Source: Fusobacterium mortiferum ATCC 9817 (lineage in GTDB: Bacteria > Fusobacteriota > Fusobacteriia > Fusobacteriales > Fusobacteriaceae). From it: a DNA stretch of 64,000 bases. Numbering within the stretch: position 1 is the stretch's first letter; each line of letters opens with the position of its first letter. The notes beneath the pieces are model-generated. The model did not search any database. It was not told where the DNA came from and saw nothing but the letters and a program-made list of their open reading frames with translations. The position numbers were made by a program, and so were the translations under genes. Location: NCBI RefSeq assembly GCF_000158195.2, contig NZ_GL987994.1, positions 120,343-184,342 of the forward strand. Direction: 5' to 3'. Positions 27,438 through 35,519 of the stretch are shown here, one piece after another.

Positions 27438-28310
27438 TTGGATTTACATTACTTAAAAATATTTTATGAAGTAGCTAAGGAAAAAAGTTTTACAAAAGCT
27501 GCTAGTAAATTATATATAAACCAATCAGCAGTATCAATTCAGGTAAAAAAATTTGAAGAGATACTAAATGCCAAACTTTTTGATAGAAGTTCAAAAAAAA
27601 TAAAGCTTACTTACACTGGAGAAGCTCTATATAAAATGGCAGAGGATATTTTTGATAAAGTAAAAAGAGCAGAAAAAGAGATATCAAGAATCATAGATTT
27701 AGATAGAGCAAAAATTTCAATAGGAGCAACTTCTGTAATAGGAGAACCTCTTATTCCAAGATTGATGAAGGGATTTTCAAAAGCTCATGAAGAGATAGAG
27801 TATGAACTTACAATTGGAGATAAAGGTTGGTTATTAAAACTTTTAAAAGAGGGAGATTTAGATATCTTAATTATTGATGAAGAGCATATTAATGACCCTA
27901 ACTTAGAAGTAATAACTATTGAAAAAATGCCATATGTCTTAGTTAGTACAAAAGAGTATCATAGTATGGAAAGTGTGGCAAAAGATCCGCTTATAACTAG
28001 AAGAAATATTCCTAATAATAATGAGGCAATAGCTGCTATTGAGGATAAATATAGAGTTACTTTTAGTAGTAAGATAAATGTAAATGGAAGCCTAGAAGTA
28101 ATAAAAGGTATGGTTAGAGAAGAGATTGGAAATGTAATTTTACCTTATTATTCTGTTCATAAAGAGATTGAAAAGGGAGAGTTTAAGGTAATATATAAGG
28201 TTAATGATGTAAAAGATGGATATCAAGCTGTAATTACAAAAGATAAGAAGAGTTTAATTCAAATAATAAAATTTATTAACTTTATACAAGACTATAAAAT
28301 TCAATACTAG
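27438..28310 (+). CDS. LysR-family transcriptional regulator
   Basis: The N-terminal winged helix-turn-helix is clear: LHYLKIFYEVAKEKSFTKAA, then SKLYINQSAVSIQVKKFE and LFDRSSKKIKLT. The effector-binding domain makes up the rest of 290 residues. The start is most likely TTG at 27438, 9 nt after GGGGAG; a TTG three codons earlier is also in frame. It is followed 9 nt later by gmhA on the same strand, so it may be co-transcribed with it. Target and effector are unknown. Confidence 0.9.
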   Translation: MDLHYLKIFYEVAKEKSFTKAASKLYINQSAVSIQVKKFEEILNAKLFDRSSKKIKLTYTGEALYKMAEDIFDKVKRAEKEISRIIDLDRAKISIGATSVIGEPLIPRLMKGFSKAHEEIEYELTIGDKGWLLKLLKEGDLDILIIDEEHINDPNLEVITIEKMPYVLVSTKEYHSMESVAKDPLITRRNIPNNNEAIAAIEDKYRVTFSSKINVNGSLEVIKGMVREEIGNVILPYYSVHKEIEKGEFKVIYKVNDVKDGYQAVITKDKKSLIQIIKFINFIQDYKIQY

Positions 28311-28319
28311 GAGGTGTTT

Positions 28320-28895
28320 ATGAATTTATTGGAATCGTATAAAATAGAACTTGCTCTTTTAGAAAATTTTATAAAAGAGGAAGAGGAGAGAAGGGAAACA
28401 GAAAAAGTAGCAAAAGAGTTGGCTGATGTTTTTACAAAGGGAAATAAAGTTTTGATTTGTGGAAACGGTGGAAGTAATTGTGATGCTCTACATTTTGCTG
28501 AGGAGTTTACAGGAAGATTTAGAGGAGATAGAAAGGCATTACCTGCTATAGCTATTTCAGATTCATCACATATAACTTGTGTAGGAAATGACTATGGATT
28601 TGACTATATTTTTTCTAGAGGAGTAGAAGCCTATGGAAAAGAGGGAGATATGTTTTTTGGTATCTCTACAAGTGGAAACTCACCAAATGTTATAAAGGCA
28701 GTAGAAGCTGCTAAAAAACTTGGAATGAAAACTTGTGTTCTATTAGGTAAAGATGGTGGAAAACTTAAGGGAATGTGTGACTATGAGTTTATAATTCCAG
28801 GAAAGACTTCAGATAGAATTCAAGAGATACATATGATGATACTTCATATTATAATTGAAGGTGTAGAGAGAATAATGTTCCCAGAGAACTATTAA
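28320..28895 (+). CDS. gmhA: Sedoheptulose-7-phosphate isomerase
   Basis: GmhA makes D-glycero-manno-heptose 7-phosphate, the first step to the heptose of lipopolysaccharide, consistent with an outer-membraned Fusobacterium. The 191-residue protein is a SIS-domain isomerase with the family segments VLICGNGGSNCDALHFAEEF and GRFRGDRKALPAIAI, FGISTSGNSPNVIKAVEAA. Start at ATG 28320 behind AGGAGG. The other heptose genes are not in the window. Confidence 0.93.
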   Translation: MNLLESYKIELALLENFIKEEEERRETEKVAKELADVFTKGNKVLICGNGGSNCDALHFAEEFTGRFRGDRKALPAIAISDSSHITCVGNDYGFDYIFSRGVEAYGKEGDMFFGISTSGNSPNVIKAVEAAKKLGMKTCVLLGKDGGKLKGMCDYEFIIPGKTSDRIQEIHMMILHIIIEGVERIMFPENY

Positions 28896-28919
28896 AAATG
28901 GAGGCTTAGCCTCCATTTT
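28895..28919. terminator. Bidirectional terminator between gmhA and galE
   Basis: AAAATGGAGGC (28895-28905), 3-nt loop, GCCTCCATTTT (28909-28919); perfect 11-bp stem with T runs on both strands, between convergent genes. Confidence 0.85.
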
Positions 28920-28922
28920 ATA

Positions 28923-29900
28923 TTACTTATTTCTTAAATTCCATTCCCAAGCAGTTCTAATAATATCTTTTACGTCAGTATAAACTGGTTTCCAATTAAG
29001 TTCAGCTACAGCTTTTTTACTAGAAGCTATAACACAAGGAGGATCTCCAGCTCTTCTACCGGTTATTTCAGCTGGAATATCTATTTTAGTAACTTCTTTA
29101 GCAGCATTTAACATTTCAAGTACAGAAAAACCATTTCCATTTCCTAAGTTATAGATATTACTTTTATTTTCAGCTAATTTATTTAGTGAAAGTATATGAG
29201 CTCTTACTAAGTCTACTACATGAATATAATCTCTTATACCAGTTCCATCTTTAGTGTCAAAATCATTTCCATAGATAGATAATTTTGGAATATCTCCTTT
29301 GGCAGCTTTTAAAATAAGAGGGATAAGAGCAGTGATTCCTTCTCCTTTTTGTCCTATATTATGTTTTTCATGAGCTCCCCCTACATTGAAATACCTAAAA
29401 ATAGAATAATTTAATCCATAAGCTTTAGCACAATCCATAATTATTTTTTCAGACATAAGTTTACTCATACCATATGGATTAATTGGGAGAGTAGAGTGAG
29501 TTTCTTCTACAGGTTCAGGCTCTTTTACATCTCCATAAACAGCAGCAGTAGAAGAGAACACAATATTTTTAACTCCATGTTTTCTCATAGATTCAATAAG
29601 ACACATTACTGTATAAGTATTATTAAAATAATATTTATTTGGCTCAACTACACTTTCTGGAACCTTTATATAACCAGCAAAATGCATAACAGCATCTATT
29701 TTATTTTCATTAAATATTTTATCCATAATATTACTGTCTTGAACATTTCCTTGATAAAATTTGGCTCTTTTATCAACTAACTCTATAAATCCATTTTCTA
29801 ATGAATCAATTACTACAACGTTATATCCAGAATCTAAAAGTTCAGCTACAGCATGACTTCCTATATATCCAGCTCCACCAGTAACTAATATATTTTTCAT
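28923..29900 (-). CDS. galE: UDP-glucose 4-epimerase
   Basis: GalE interconverts UDP-glucose and UDP-galactose. It is an extended short-chain dehydrogenase of 325 residues, with the NAD-binding motif GGAGYIGSHA at the start, the TDGTGIRDYIHVVDL-type segment (here KDGTGIRDYIHVVDLVRAH) and the catalytic YGMSK near residue 152. No galK or galT lies nearby, so a role in surface polysaccharide is as likely as galactose use. Confidence 0.96.
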   Translation of the reverse strand: MKNILVTGGAGYIGSHAVAELLDSGYNVVVIDSLENGFIELVDKRAKFYQGNVQDSNIMDKIFNENKIDAVMHFAGYIKVPESVVEPNKYYFNNTYTVMCLIESMRKHGVKNIVFSSTAAVYGDVKEPEPVEETHSTLPINPYGMSKLMSEKIIMDCAKAYGLNYSIFRYFNVGGAHEKHNIGQKGEGITALIPLILKAAKGDIPKLSIYGNDFDTKDGTGIRDYIHVVDLVRAHILSLNKLAENKSNIYNLGNGNGFSVLEMLNAAKEVTKIDIPAEITGRRAGDPPCVIASSKKAVAELNWKPVYTDVKDIIRTAWEWNLRNK

Positions 29901-29946
29901 CTATTTACCTCCATAAATTTGATTATAATTATTATATCATAAAATA

Positions 29947-30609
29947 TCAATGTTTTTGAATATATCTTCTAGGAGATAGTATTTCTATTGAAATAGGAAT
30001 TTTTTTGTGGAAGAATTTTATAAAAACACCATTTAATAAAAACATAAAAAGAGTTCCAAAACCTATTCCAGTGAAATCAAATCCATTATAGATACCAAAA
30101 GCTAGTGCTAAAATAAGAGGAACACCTAAATATACAAGATTAGCTTTCTTCATATCAGGAATTAAAAATTCATTGACTGTTTGCAAAAATTGGTCAAAAG
30201 GATTCATTGCAATATTTAATCTTAGATATACAGATATGCCTGCTGAAAGAACAGTATCACCAATAAGAAAAATAATAATTCTAAGAAAAATATTTTCTAA
30301 AGTAAACCAATCAAAAAGGTTAAGGAAAAAATCTAAAAATCTTCCAAAAATATATGCTACAAAAAAAGAACCACAAAGTTTCAGAAAGTTAAATTTTTTA
30401 CTAATTATAATAATTGGAATATATATTAGAAAATTTAAAATAATAGTACAAACTCCAATCTGTAAATGAGAGGATTTTGCTATTCCCATACTAGCAGCAA
30501 TCCAAGGACCACTTCCCATATTACTTTTAATCAATAAAAAATTTCCAAATGAGTTGACTAAAATAGAAAAAATCCATAAAAAATATTTTTTTAAATAATT
30601 AAAATACAT
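29947..30609 (-). CDS. YczE/YitT-like integral membrane protein
   Basis: The 220 residues have about five hydrophobic segments, with the NSFGNFLLIKSNMGSGPW motif in the first helix and NIAMNPFDQFLQTV later, both typical of the YczE/YyaS/YitT group. No function is established for most of these proteins. It lies between galE and a small secreted protein on the same strand, with a promoter-sized gap on each side. Confidence 0.8.
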   Translation of the reverse strand: MYFNYLKKYFLWIFSILVNSFGNFLLIKSNMGSGPWIAASMGIAKSSHLQIGVCTIILNFLIYIPIIIISKKFNFLKLCGSFFVAYIFGRFLDFFLNLFDWFTLENIFLRIIIFLIGDTVLSAGISVYLRLNIAMNPFDQFLQTVNEFLIPDMKKANLVYLGVPLILALAFGIYNGFDFTGIGFGTLFMFLLNGVFIKFFHKKIPISIEILSPRRYIQKH

Positions 30610-30637
30610 ATCTCTCTCCCTAAGTATATAAAATATA

Positions 30638-30665
30638 AAAAAGAATGGACTAAGCCATTCCTTTT
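30638..30665. terminator. Terminator downstream of the small secreted protein
   Basis: On the minus strand AAAAGGAATGG, loop CTTAGT, CCATTCTTTTTT; one G-T pair. It also resembles a terminator when read on the plus strand. Confidence 0.7.
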
Positions 30666-30675
30666 AGAAAAACAA

Positions 30676-31047
30676 TTAATATTCTCCTTCATGTAGAAGC
30701 ATATCTTTTCCAATCTCTCTTTCTAGAACTAATGTTATTTCGATTTTATCAGAAGTATTAGTCATTTTTCTAATATCATCTGCTATTTGAGTAGCAATTT
30801 TATCATAAGATGCTTTATCAAACTTACTCCAACCACCATCTCCAGAGAAAGCTTCCACTTCCATATTAACATAAATTTTATTGTTAAAAGAACCTACATC
30901 GATATCATCAATATCTAATTTATTCTTACCATCAGTTAGTTCTACATATTTTAATTGAAGCTTATCCTCTACATAATCATAAGGATTGTTGTCTGCAAAA
31001 GATAGAGCAGAAATAATAAATAAGCTGATTATCAATAATTTTTTCAT
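30676..31047 (-). CDS. Small secreted protein of unknown function
   Basis: I start it at ATG 31047 because GGGGGGATAT lies just upstream; this gives 123 residues with a classic signal peptide (MKKLLIISLFIISALSFADN), cleaved probably after SFA. The mature part is acidic, about 105 residues, with predicted beta strands then a helix, and ends in a negatively charged tail. I do not recognise a family. A periplasmic or outer-membrane-facing location is likely. It stands alone, divergent from recA. Confidence 0.8.
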   Translation of the reverse strand: MKKLLIISLFIISALSFADNNPYDYVEDKLQLKYVELTDGKNKLDIDDIDVGSFNNKIYVNMEVEAFSGDGGWSKFDKASYDKIATQIADDIRKMTNTSDKIEITLVLEREIGKDMLLHEGEY

Positions 31048-31149
31048 AATATATCCCCCCATTTAGCAAAGTCTTAATTAATACAAGTATAATATATTTT
31101 TTTATAAAAGTCAATTATAACAACTTATCTATATTTATAGAAAAGTATA

Positions 31150-31178
31150 TTTACAAAATAACAATAAAGTGATATACT
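31150..31178 (+). promoter_or_regulatory. Promoter of recA
   Basis: TTTACA (31150-31155), 17-nt spacer, TATACT (31173-31178), about 40 nt before the recA ATG. I see no recognisable LexA box. Confidence 0.65.
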
Positions 31179-31220
31179 ATTTATAAATATAGATATATCA
31201 TAAATAAAGGAAGTGGTAAT

Positions 31221-32324
31221 ATGGCTGCAAAGAAAGAGGAAGTTTCAAAAGAAAAAGCATTAGAACAAGCTATTGGAAAAATATCTAAAGAGTTTGGAGA
31301 AGGTTCTATAATGAAATTAGGAAATAATCTAAATATGGAGATAGAGGTTATTCCTACTGGAAGTATTAATATAGATATGGCATTAGGAGTAGGTGGAGTT
31401 CCTAAGGGAAGAATAATAGAAGTATATGGAGCTGAAAGTTCAGGGAAAACTACAATAGCTCTTCATATAGCAGCTCAAGCACAAAAAAATAAGGGAGTAG
31501 TAGCTTATATAGATGCTGAGCATGCTCTTGATCCAGAATATGCAAAAGCTTTAGGTGTAGATGTAGATGAACTTTTAATTTCTCAGCCAGACTATGGAGA
31601 ACAGGCTCTTGAGATAGCTGACCTTTTAGTGCGTTCAGGAGCAGTTGATTTAATAGTAGTAGACTCAGTAGCAGCCTTAGTACCAAAAGCTGAAATAGAT
31701 GGGGAGATGTCTGATCAACAGATGGGATTACAAGCGAGGCTTATGTCAAAGGCTCTTAGAAAACTTACAGGAAGTTTAAATAAATCTAAAACTACAATGA
31801 TATTTATAAATCAGATTAGAGATAAAATAGGAGGCTTTGGTTTTGGACCTCAAACTACTACAACTGGAGGTAAAGCTTTGAAGTTTTATGCTTCTGTGAG
31901 AATGGAAGTAAAAAGAATAGGAAGTGTAAAACAGGGAGATGATGTAATAGGGAATGAAACAACAGTAAAGATAACTAAAAATAAAGTAGCACCTCCATTT
32001 AAAGAAGCTAGTTTTCAAATAATGTATGGAAAAGGAATTACAAGAGTTGGGGAGATTTTTGAGTTAGCTATAGATAATGATGTAGTTTCTAAATCTGGAA
32101 CTTGGTTTAGTTTTGGGGACATAAGATTAGGACAAGGAAAAGAGAATGTAAAAAATAGATTAGAAGTAGAAAAAGAACTTTTTGCTCAAATAGAGGAGAA
32201 AGTTTTAGAAATTTTAAAGAGTGGAAAGCAAGTAAAAAAAGCGAAGAAAGTAGAACTTGAGGATAACTTAGAAATTGAAAAAGAAAATTTTGAAGAGATA
32301 AAAGAAGATATAGTAGAAGAATAA
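31221..32324 (+). CDS. recA: Recombinase RecA
   Basis: RecA catalyses DNA strand exchange and SOS induction. The 367 residues contain Walker [10 protein letters not shown] near residue 75, [13 protein letters not shown] as Walker B, the L2 loop [22 protein letters not shown], and the usual acidic C-terminal tail. A short basic ORF follows within 20 nt. Confidence 0.99.
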   Translation: MAAKKEEVSKEKALEQAIGKISKEFGEGSIMKLGNNLNMEIEVIPTGSINIDMALGVGGVPKGRIIEVYGAESSGKTTIALHIAAQAQKNKGVVAYIDAEHALDPEYAKALGVDVDELLISQPDYGEQALEIADLLVRSGAVDLIVVDSVAALVPKAEIDGEMSDQQMGLQARLMSKALRKLTGSLNKSKTTMIFINQIRDKIGGFGFGPQTTTTGGKALKFYASVRMEVKRIGSVKQGDDVIGNETTVKITKNKVAPPFKEASFQIMYGKGITRVGEIFELAIDNDVVSKSGTWFSFGDIRLGQGKENVKNRLEVEKELFAQIEEKVLEILKSGKQVKKAKKVELEDNLEIEKENFEEIKEDIVEE

Positions 32325-32342
32325 AGATAGAAGGAAGATTTT

Positions 32343-32453
32343 ATGAAAAGAAAAAAGATAAAGTATGGAAAATATGTTCCTGATGAAAACTCTCTATGGA
32401 AAAGAATAAAAAATATATTGAGAAAATTTCAAAAATGTAATAAAATATTATAA
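32343..32453 (+). CDS. Predicted 36-residue basic peptide downstream of recA
   Basis: ATG at 32343 follows AGAAGGAAG by about 8 nt and 18 nt of spacer from the recA stop. The peptide begins MKRKKIKYGKYVPDENSLWK and ends in a Lys-rich helix, TAA at 32451-32453. Its charge and size suggest a nucleic-acid-associated or chance peptide; I recognise no family. In many bacteria recX follows recA, but this is far too short to be RecX. Coding status rests on the ribosome site, position and composition only. Confidence 0.45.
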   Translation: MKRKKIKYGKYVPDENSLWKRIKNILRKFQKCNKIL

Positions 32454-32505
32454 AGAAGAATAAAATTTGATTTTTTATTTCAAAATAATTTAGGGAGGGG
32501 ATCTA

Positions 32506-33651
32506 ATGGAAAGAATAGTTTTAAAAAATGCTAAAATAGTTTTACCAGATAGAATAATCAATGGAGTAATTGTATTAAATGATGGAAAAATAAAAAAAAT
32601 CTATGAAAGTACAATGATTAGTGAAAAAGATGGAATTGACCTTCAAGGAAAATATGTTGTACCTGGATTTATAGATGTACATATTCATGGAGCTGGTGGA
32701 GCAGATGCTATGGATAATACAGAAGAGGCTCTTAGAACTATTTCAAAATATATAGTAAAGCATGGAACAACTAATTTCTTAGCTACAACACTTACAAGTT
32801 CTAAAGAGACTTTAAAAGAGGTATTAGAAAAAATAGGAAAATTACAAAATGAAGATATAGAAGGAGCAACTATATTTGGAGCACATATGGAGGGGCCATA
32901 TTTTGATGTTCAATATAAGGGAGCTCAAAACGATAAATATATAACACCTGCTGGAGTTAAAGAGATAGAAGAGTATTTAAGTGTTAAACCTGGATTAGTA
33001 AAATTATTCTCTATGGCTGCTAAAGGTGAAGGAGCATTAGAATCTATAAAATATTTAAAAGAAAATGGAGTAGTAGTTTCAGTGGGACACTCTGGAATAT
33101 CTTTTGAAGAAGTACAAAGTGCTGTGAAAGCTGGAATAAGTCATGCAACTCATACATTCAATGGAATGAAAGGATTTACACATAGAGAACCAGGGGTAGC
33201 TGGAGCTGTAATGGTAAATGATAATATTAACGCAGAGATAATTTTTGATAAAATTCATGTTCATCCAGAAGCTGTAAGATTATTAATAAAAGCTAAAGGA
33301 GTAGATAAAGTAGTTTGTATAACAGATGCTATGTGTGCTACTGGATTACCTGCTGGAAACTATAAACTTGGAGAGTTAGATGTATATGTAAAAGATGGAC
33401 AAGCTAGACTTGTGAGCAATGACTCTCTTGCTGGAAGTGTACTTACTTTAGATAAGGCATTTAAGCATGTAATAGAGTTAGGATATAGTATTTTTGATGC
33501 TGTAAAAATGACAAGTACAAATGCAGCAAAAGAATTTGGATTGAATGCTGGTATTTTACAAGAGGGAAAAGATGCTGACATAGTAGTATTAAATCCAGAT
33601 TATTCAGTTGATATGACAATAGTAAAAGGAAATATAAAATATCAAGCATAA
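32506..33651 (+). CDS. nagA: N-acetylglucosamine-6-phosphate deacetylase
   Basis: NagA removes acetate from GlcNAc-6-phosphate, feeding amino sugars into glycolysis and cell-wall synthesis. The 381 residues show the amidohydrolase motifs VPGFIDVHIHGAGGADAMD near residue 52, GAHMEGPYF near 126, SVGHSGIS near 193, ATHTFNGM near 214 and CITDAMCATG near 275. It has a GGAGGGG ribosome site. No nagB is adjacent. The product of the glycosylasparaginase-PTS operon 8 kb away could enter here. Confidence 0.97.
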   Translation: MERIVLKNAKIVLPDRIINGVIVLNDGKIKKIYESTMISEKDGIDLQGKYVVPGFIDVHIHGAGGADAMDNTEEALRTISKYIVKHGTTNFLATTLTSSKETLKEVLEKIGKLQNEDIEGATIFGAHMEGPYFDVQYKGAQNDKYITPAGVKEIEEYLSVKPGLVKLFSMAAKGEGALESIKYLKENGVVVSVGHSGISFEEVQSAVKAGISHATHTFNGMKGFTHREPGVAGAVMVNDNINAEIIFDKIHVHPEAVRLLIKAKGVDKVVCITDAMCATGLPAGNYKLGELDVYVKDGQARLVSNDSLAGSVLTLDKAFKHVIELGYSIFDAVKMTSTNAAKEFGLNAGILQEGKDADIVVLNPDYSVDMTIVKGNIKYQA

Positions 33652-33656
33652 TAGTA

Positions 33657-33685
33657 TTGACAAAATAAAAAAAATGTAGTAGAAT
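33657..33685 (+). promoter_or_regulatory. Promoter upstream of tRNA-Leu
   Basis: Perfect TTGACA (33657-33662), 17-nt spacer, TAGAAT (33680-33685), starting 6 nt after the nagA stop. It is also the only clear promoter upstream of the biotin operon. Confidence 0.8.
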
Positions 33686-33707
33686 AATTTTGTTGTGAGA
33701 GCAACTT

Positions 33708-33796
33708 GCCTGGATGGCGGAACAGGTAGACGCACAGGACTTAAAATCCTGTGGTATTTAGTTACCGTGCCGGTTCGATTCCGGCTCTAGGCACCA
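33708..33796 (+). tRNA. tRNA-Leu (UAA)
   Basis: 89 nt with a 7-bp acceptor stem GCCTGGA/TCTAGGC (one G-U), a long variable arm, the TTCGATTCC T-loop region and encoded CCA (33794-33796). The anticodon loop CTTAAAA gives anticodon TAA, so it reads UUA/UUG. The long variable arm fits a class II leucine tRNA. It is a single tRNA between nagA and the biotin operon. Confidence 0.97.
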
Positions 33797-33807
33797 CTTT
33801 TGAGACT

Positions 33808-33838
33808 AAGCACATCTGAAAGGGTGTGCTTTTTTTTA
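33808..33838 (+). terminator. Terminator between tRNA-Leu and bioB
   Basis: AAGCACATC (33808-33816), 6-nt loop, GGTGTGCTT (33823-33831), followed by eight T. It ends 22 nt before the bioB ATG, so it may serve both as tRNA terminator and as a gate for the biotin genes. Confidence 0.85.
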
Positions 33839-33859
33839 TTAAAAAATCAAGGAGGTAAT

Positions 33860-34846
33860 ATGAAAGAGTTTATAAAAAAATTAAAAGATAAGGTTTTGAA
33901 TAGAGAGAAAATTGAATATGATGATGCAATAAAGCTATCTTCAATATCAATAGATGATAATGAAGTATTAGAGGAGTTATGTAATTCAGCTAATGAGATA
34001 AGAGAAAAATTTTGTGGAAATATTTTTGACTTATGTACAATAACTAATGCTAAGTCTGGAAAGTGTAGTGAAGATTGTAAATATTGTGCTCAGTCAGCTC
34101 ATTTTAAAACAGGAGCAGAGGTATATCCACTAATATCTAAAGAAAAAGCTTTAGATGAAGCTAAAAAAGTAGAAGTTGAGGGGGCTAATAGATACTCTTT
34201 AGTAACAAGTGGAAGAGGTCTTAATGGAGAGAGTGAAGAGAGTGACAGATTAGCAGAAATCTATAGTTATTTACAAAAAAATACAAATCTTTCTCTTTGT
34301 GCTTCTCATGGAATATCAGATAAGAAAGCTTTAGAAAAACTTTTTAAAGCTGGAGTAAAGACTTATCATCATAATTTAGAAAGTTCAAGAGAGTTTTATG
34401 GCACTATATGTACTACTCATACTTATGATGAGAGAATAAAAACTATAAAACTAGCTCAAGAAGTAGGATTACAAGTATGTAGTGGTGGAATATGGGGGCT
34501 TGGAGAAAGTGAAGAGGATAGAATAAAAATGGCTTTTGAGCTACAAAAGTTAGGAGTATTCTCTATACCTATTAATATTTTAATGCCAATACCTGGGACA
34601 CCTTTAGAAAATAATAAACCATTAGAGCCAAGAGAGATTCTAAAAATGATAGCTATATATAGATTTATTTTACCAGAGGCATATTTAAGATACGCTGGTG
34701 GAAGAATAAAGCTTGGAGAATTACAAGAAAAAGGAATAAAGTCTGGAATTAATTCTGCTCTTACAGGAAACTTTTTAACAACTACTGGAACTACTATAGA
34801 GAGCGATAAGGCTATGGTAAGGAGAAATGGATATGAAATTAAATAA
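33860..34846 (+). CDS. bioB: Biotin synthase
   Basis: BioB is the radical-SAM enzyme that inserts sulfur into dethiobiotin. I start it at ATG 33860, just after GGAGGT; upstream frame extension would run through the terminator. The 328 residues have the radical-SAM cluster Cys69-Cys73-Cys76 in KCSEDCKYCAQS, then the family's NHNLE-like segment (here YHHNLESS) and GGIWGLGES. It heads bioB-D-A-F-G-C, a complete biotin pathway with overlapping or nearly overlapping genes. Confidence 0.97.
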   Translation: MKEFIKKLKDKVLNREKIEYDDAIKLSSISIDDNEVLEELCNSANEIREKFCGNIFDLCTITNAKSGKCSEDCKYCAQSAHFKTGAEVYPLISKEKALDEAKKVEVEGANRYSLVTSGRGLNGESEESDRLAEIYSYLQKNTNLSLCASHGISDKKALEKLFKAGVKTYHHNLESSREFYGTICTTHTYDERIKTIKLAQEVGLQVCSGGIWGLGESEEDRIKMAFELQKLGVFSIPINILMPIPGTPLENNKPLEPREILKMIAIYRFILPEAYLRYAGGRIKLGELQEKGIKSGINSALTGNFLTTTGTTIESDKAMVRRNGYEIK

Positions 34847-35519
34847 GGGATTTTTTGTAATAGGAACAGATACAGGAATAGGAAAAACTTATGTGAGCTC
34901 ACTACTATACAAAGGAATAAAAGATAGAGATGGGGGATACTATAAGCCAGTACAGAGTGGTTGTACAAGAAAAAATGGAAAATTAGTAGCACCAGATGTA
35001 GATTTTGTATGTTCTATGGCAGAAGTAGAGTATGATGACAAGATGGTAACTTATACTTTAGAAGCAGAAGTATCTCCACATTTAGCTAGTGAATTAGAGA
35101 ACACAGAGATAGATATAGAAAATATAATGAAAGATTGGGAAAATTTAAAAGAAAGATATAAATATATGGTAGTAGAGGGAGCTGGAGGACTATATGTTCC
35201 TCTTATTAGAGATAAATTCTATATCTTTGATTTGATAAAAAAAATGGAATTACCTGTAATATTAGTATGTAGTAGTAGAGTAGGAGCTATTAATCACTCT
35301 ATGCTTACAATAGAGATGTTGAAAAAGCTAGAAATAGAGATACAAGGATTGGTTTTTAATAAGGTAACTAATGACTTTGAAAGAGATTATTTTGAAAAGG
35401 ATAATATAGATATAGTTTTAAAACTAAGTGGAATAAAAAATAGTCTAATTATAAGAGAGGGAGAAAGAACTATACCAGAGAAAGAGTTAGAAAAATTTTT
35501 AGGAATAGAGGTAAAATAG
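34833..35519 (+). CDS. bioD: Dethiobiotin synthetase
   Basis: BioD closes the ureido ring using CO2 and ATP. The 228 residues open with the P-loop GTDTGIGKTYVSS near residue 8, then KPVQSGC and VEGAGGLYVPL. It overlaps the end of bioB by 14 nt. ATG 34833 has AAGGAG 8 nt upstream; the ATG at 34827 is only 2 nt from it and less likely. Confidence 0.95.
   Translation: MKLNKGFFVIGTDTGIGKTYVSSLLYKGIKDRDGGYYKPVQSGCTRKNGKLVAPDVDFVCSMAEVEYDDKMVTYTLEAEVSPHLASELENTEIDIENIMKDWENLKERYKYMVVEGAGGLYVPLIRDKFYIFDLIKKMELPVILVCSSRVGAINHSMLTIEMLKKLEIEIQGLVFNKVTNDFERDYFEKDNIDIVLKLSGIKNSLIIREGERTIPEKELEKFLGIEVK

Noticed and set aside
29496-29780. 94-residue plus-strand ORF within galE
   Set aside because: It is the antisense shadow of galE, rich in Ser, Phe and Ile, without a ribosome site.
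33800-33859. N-terminal extension of bioB
   Set aside because: It would be translated through the tRNA terminator; GGAGGT precedes ATG 33860.
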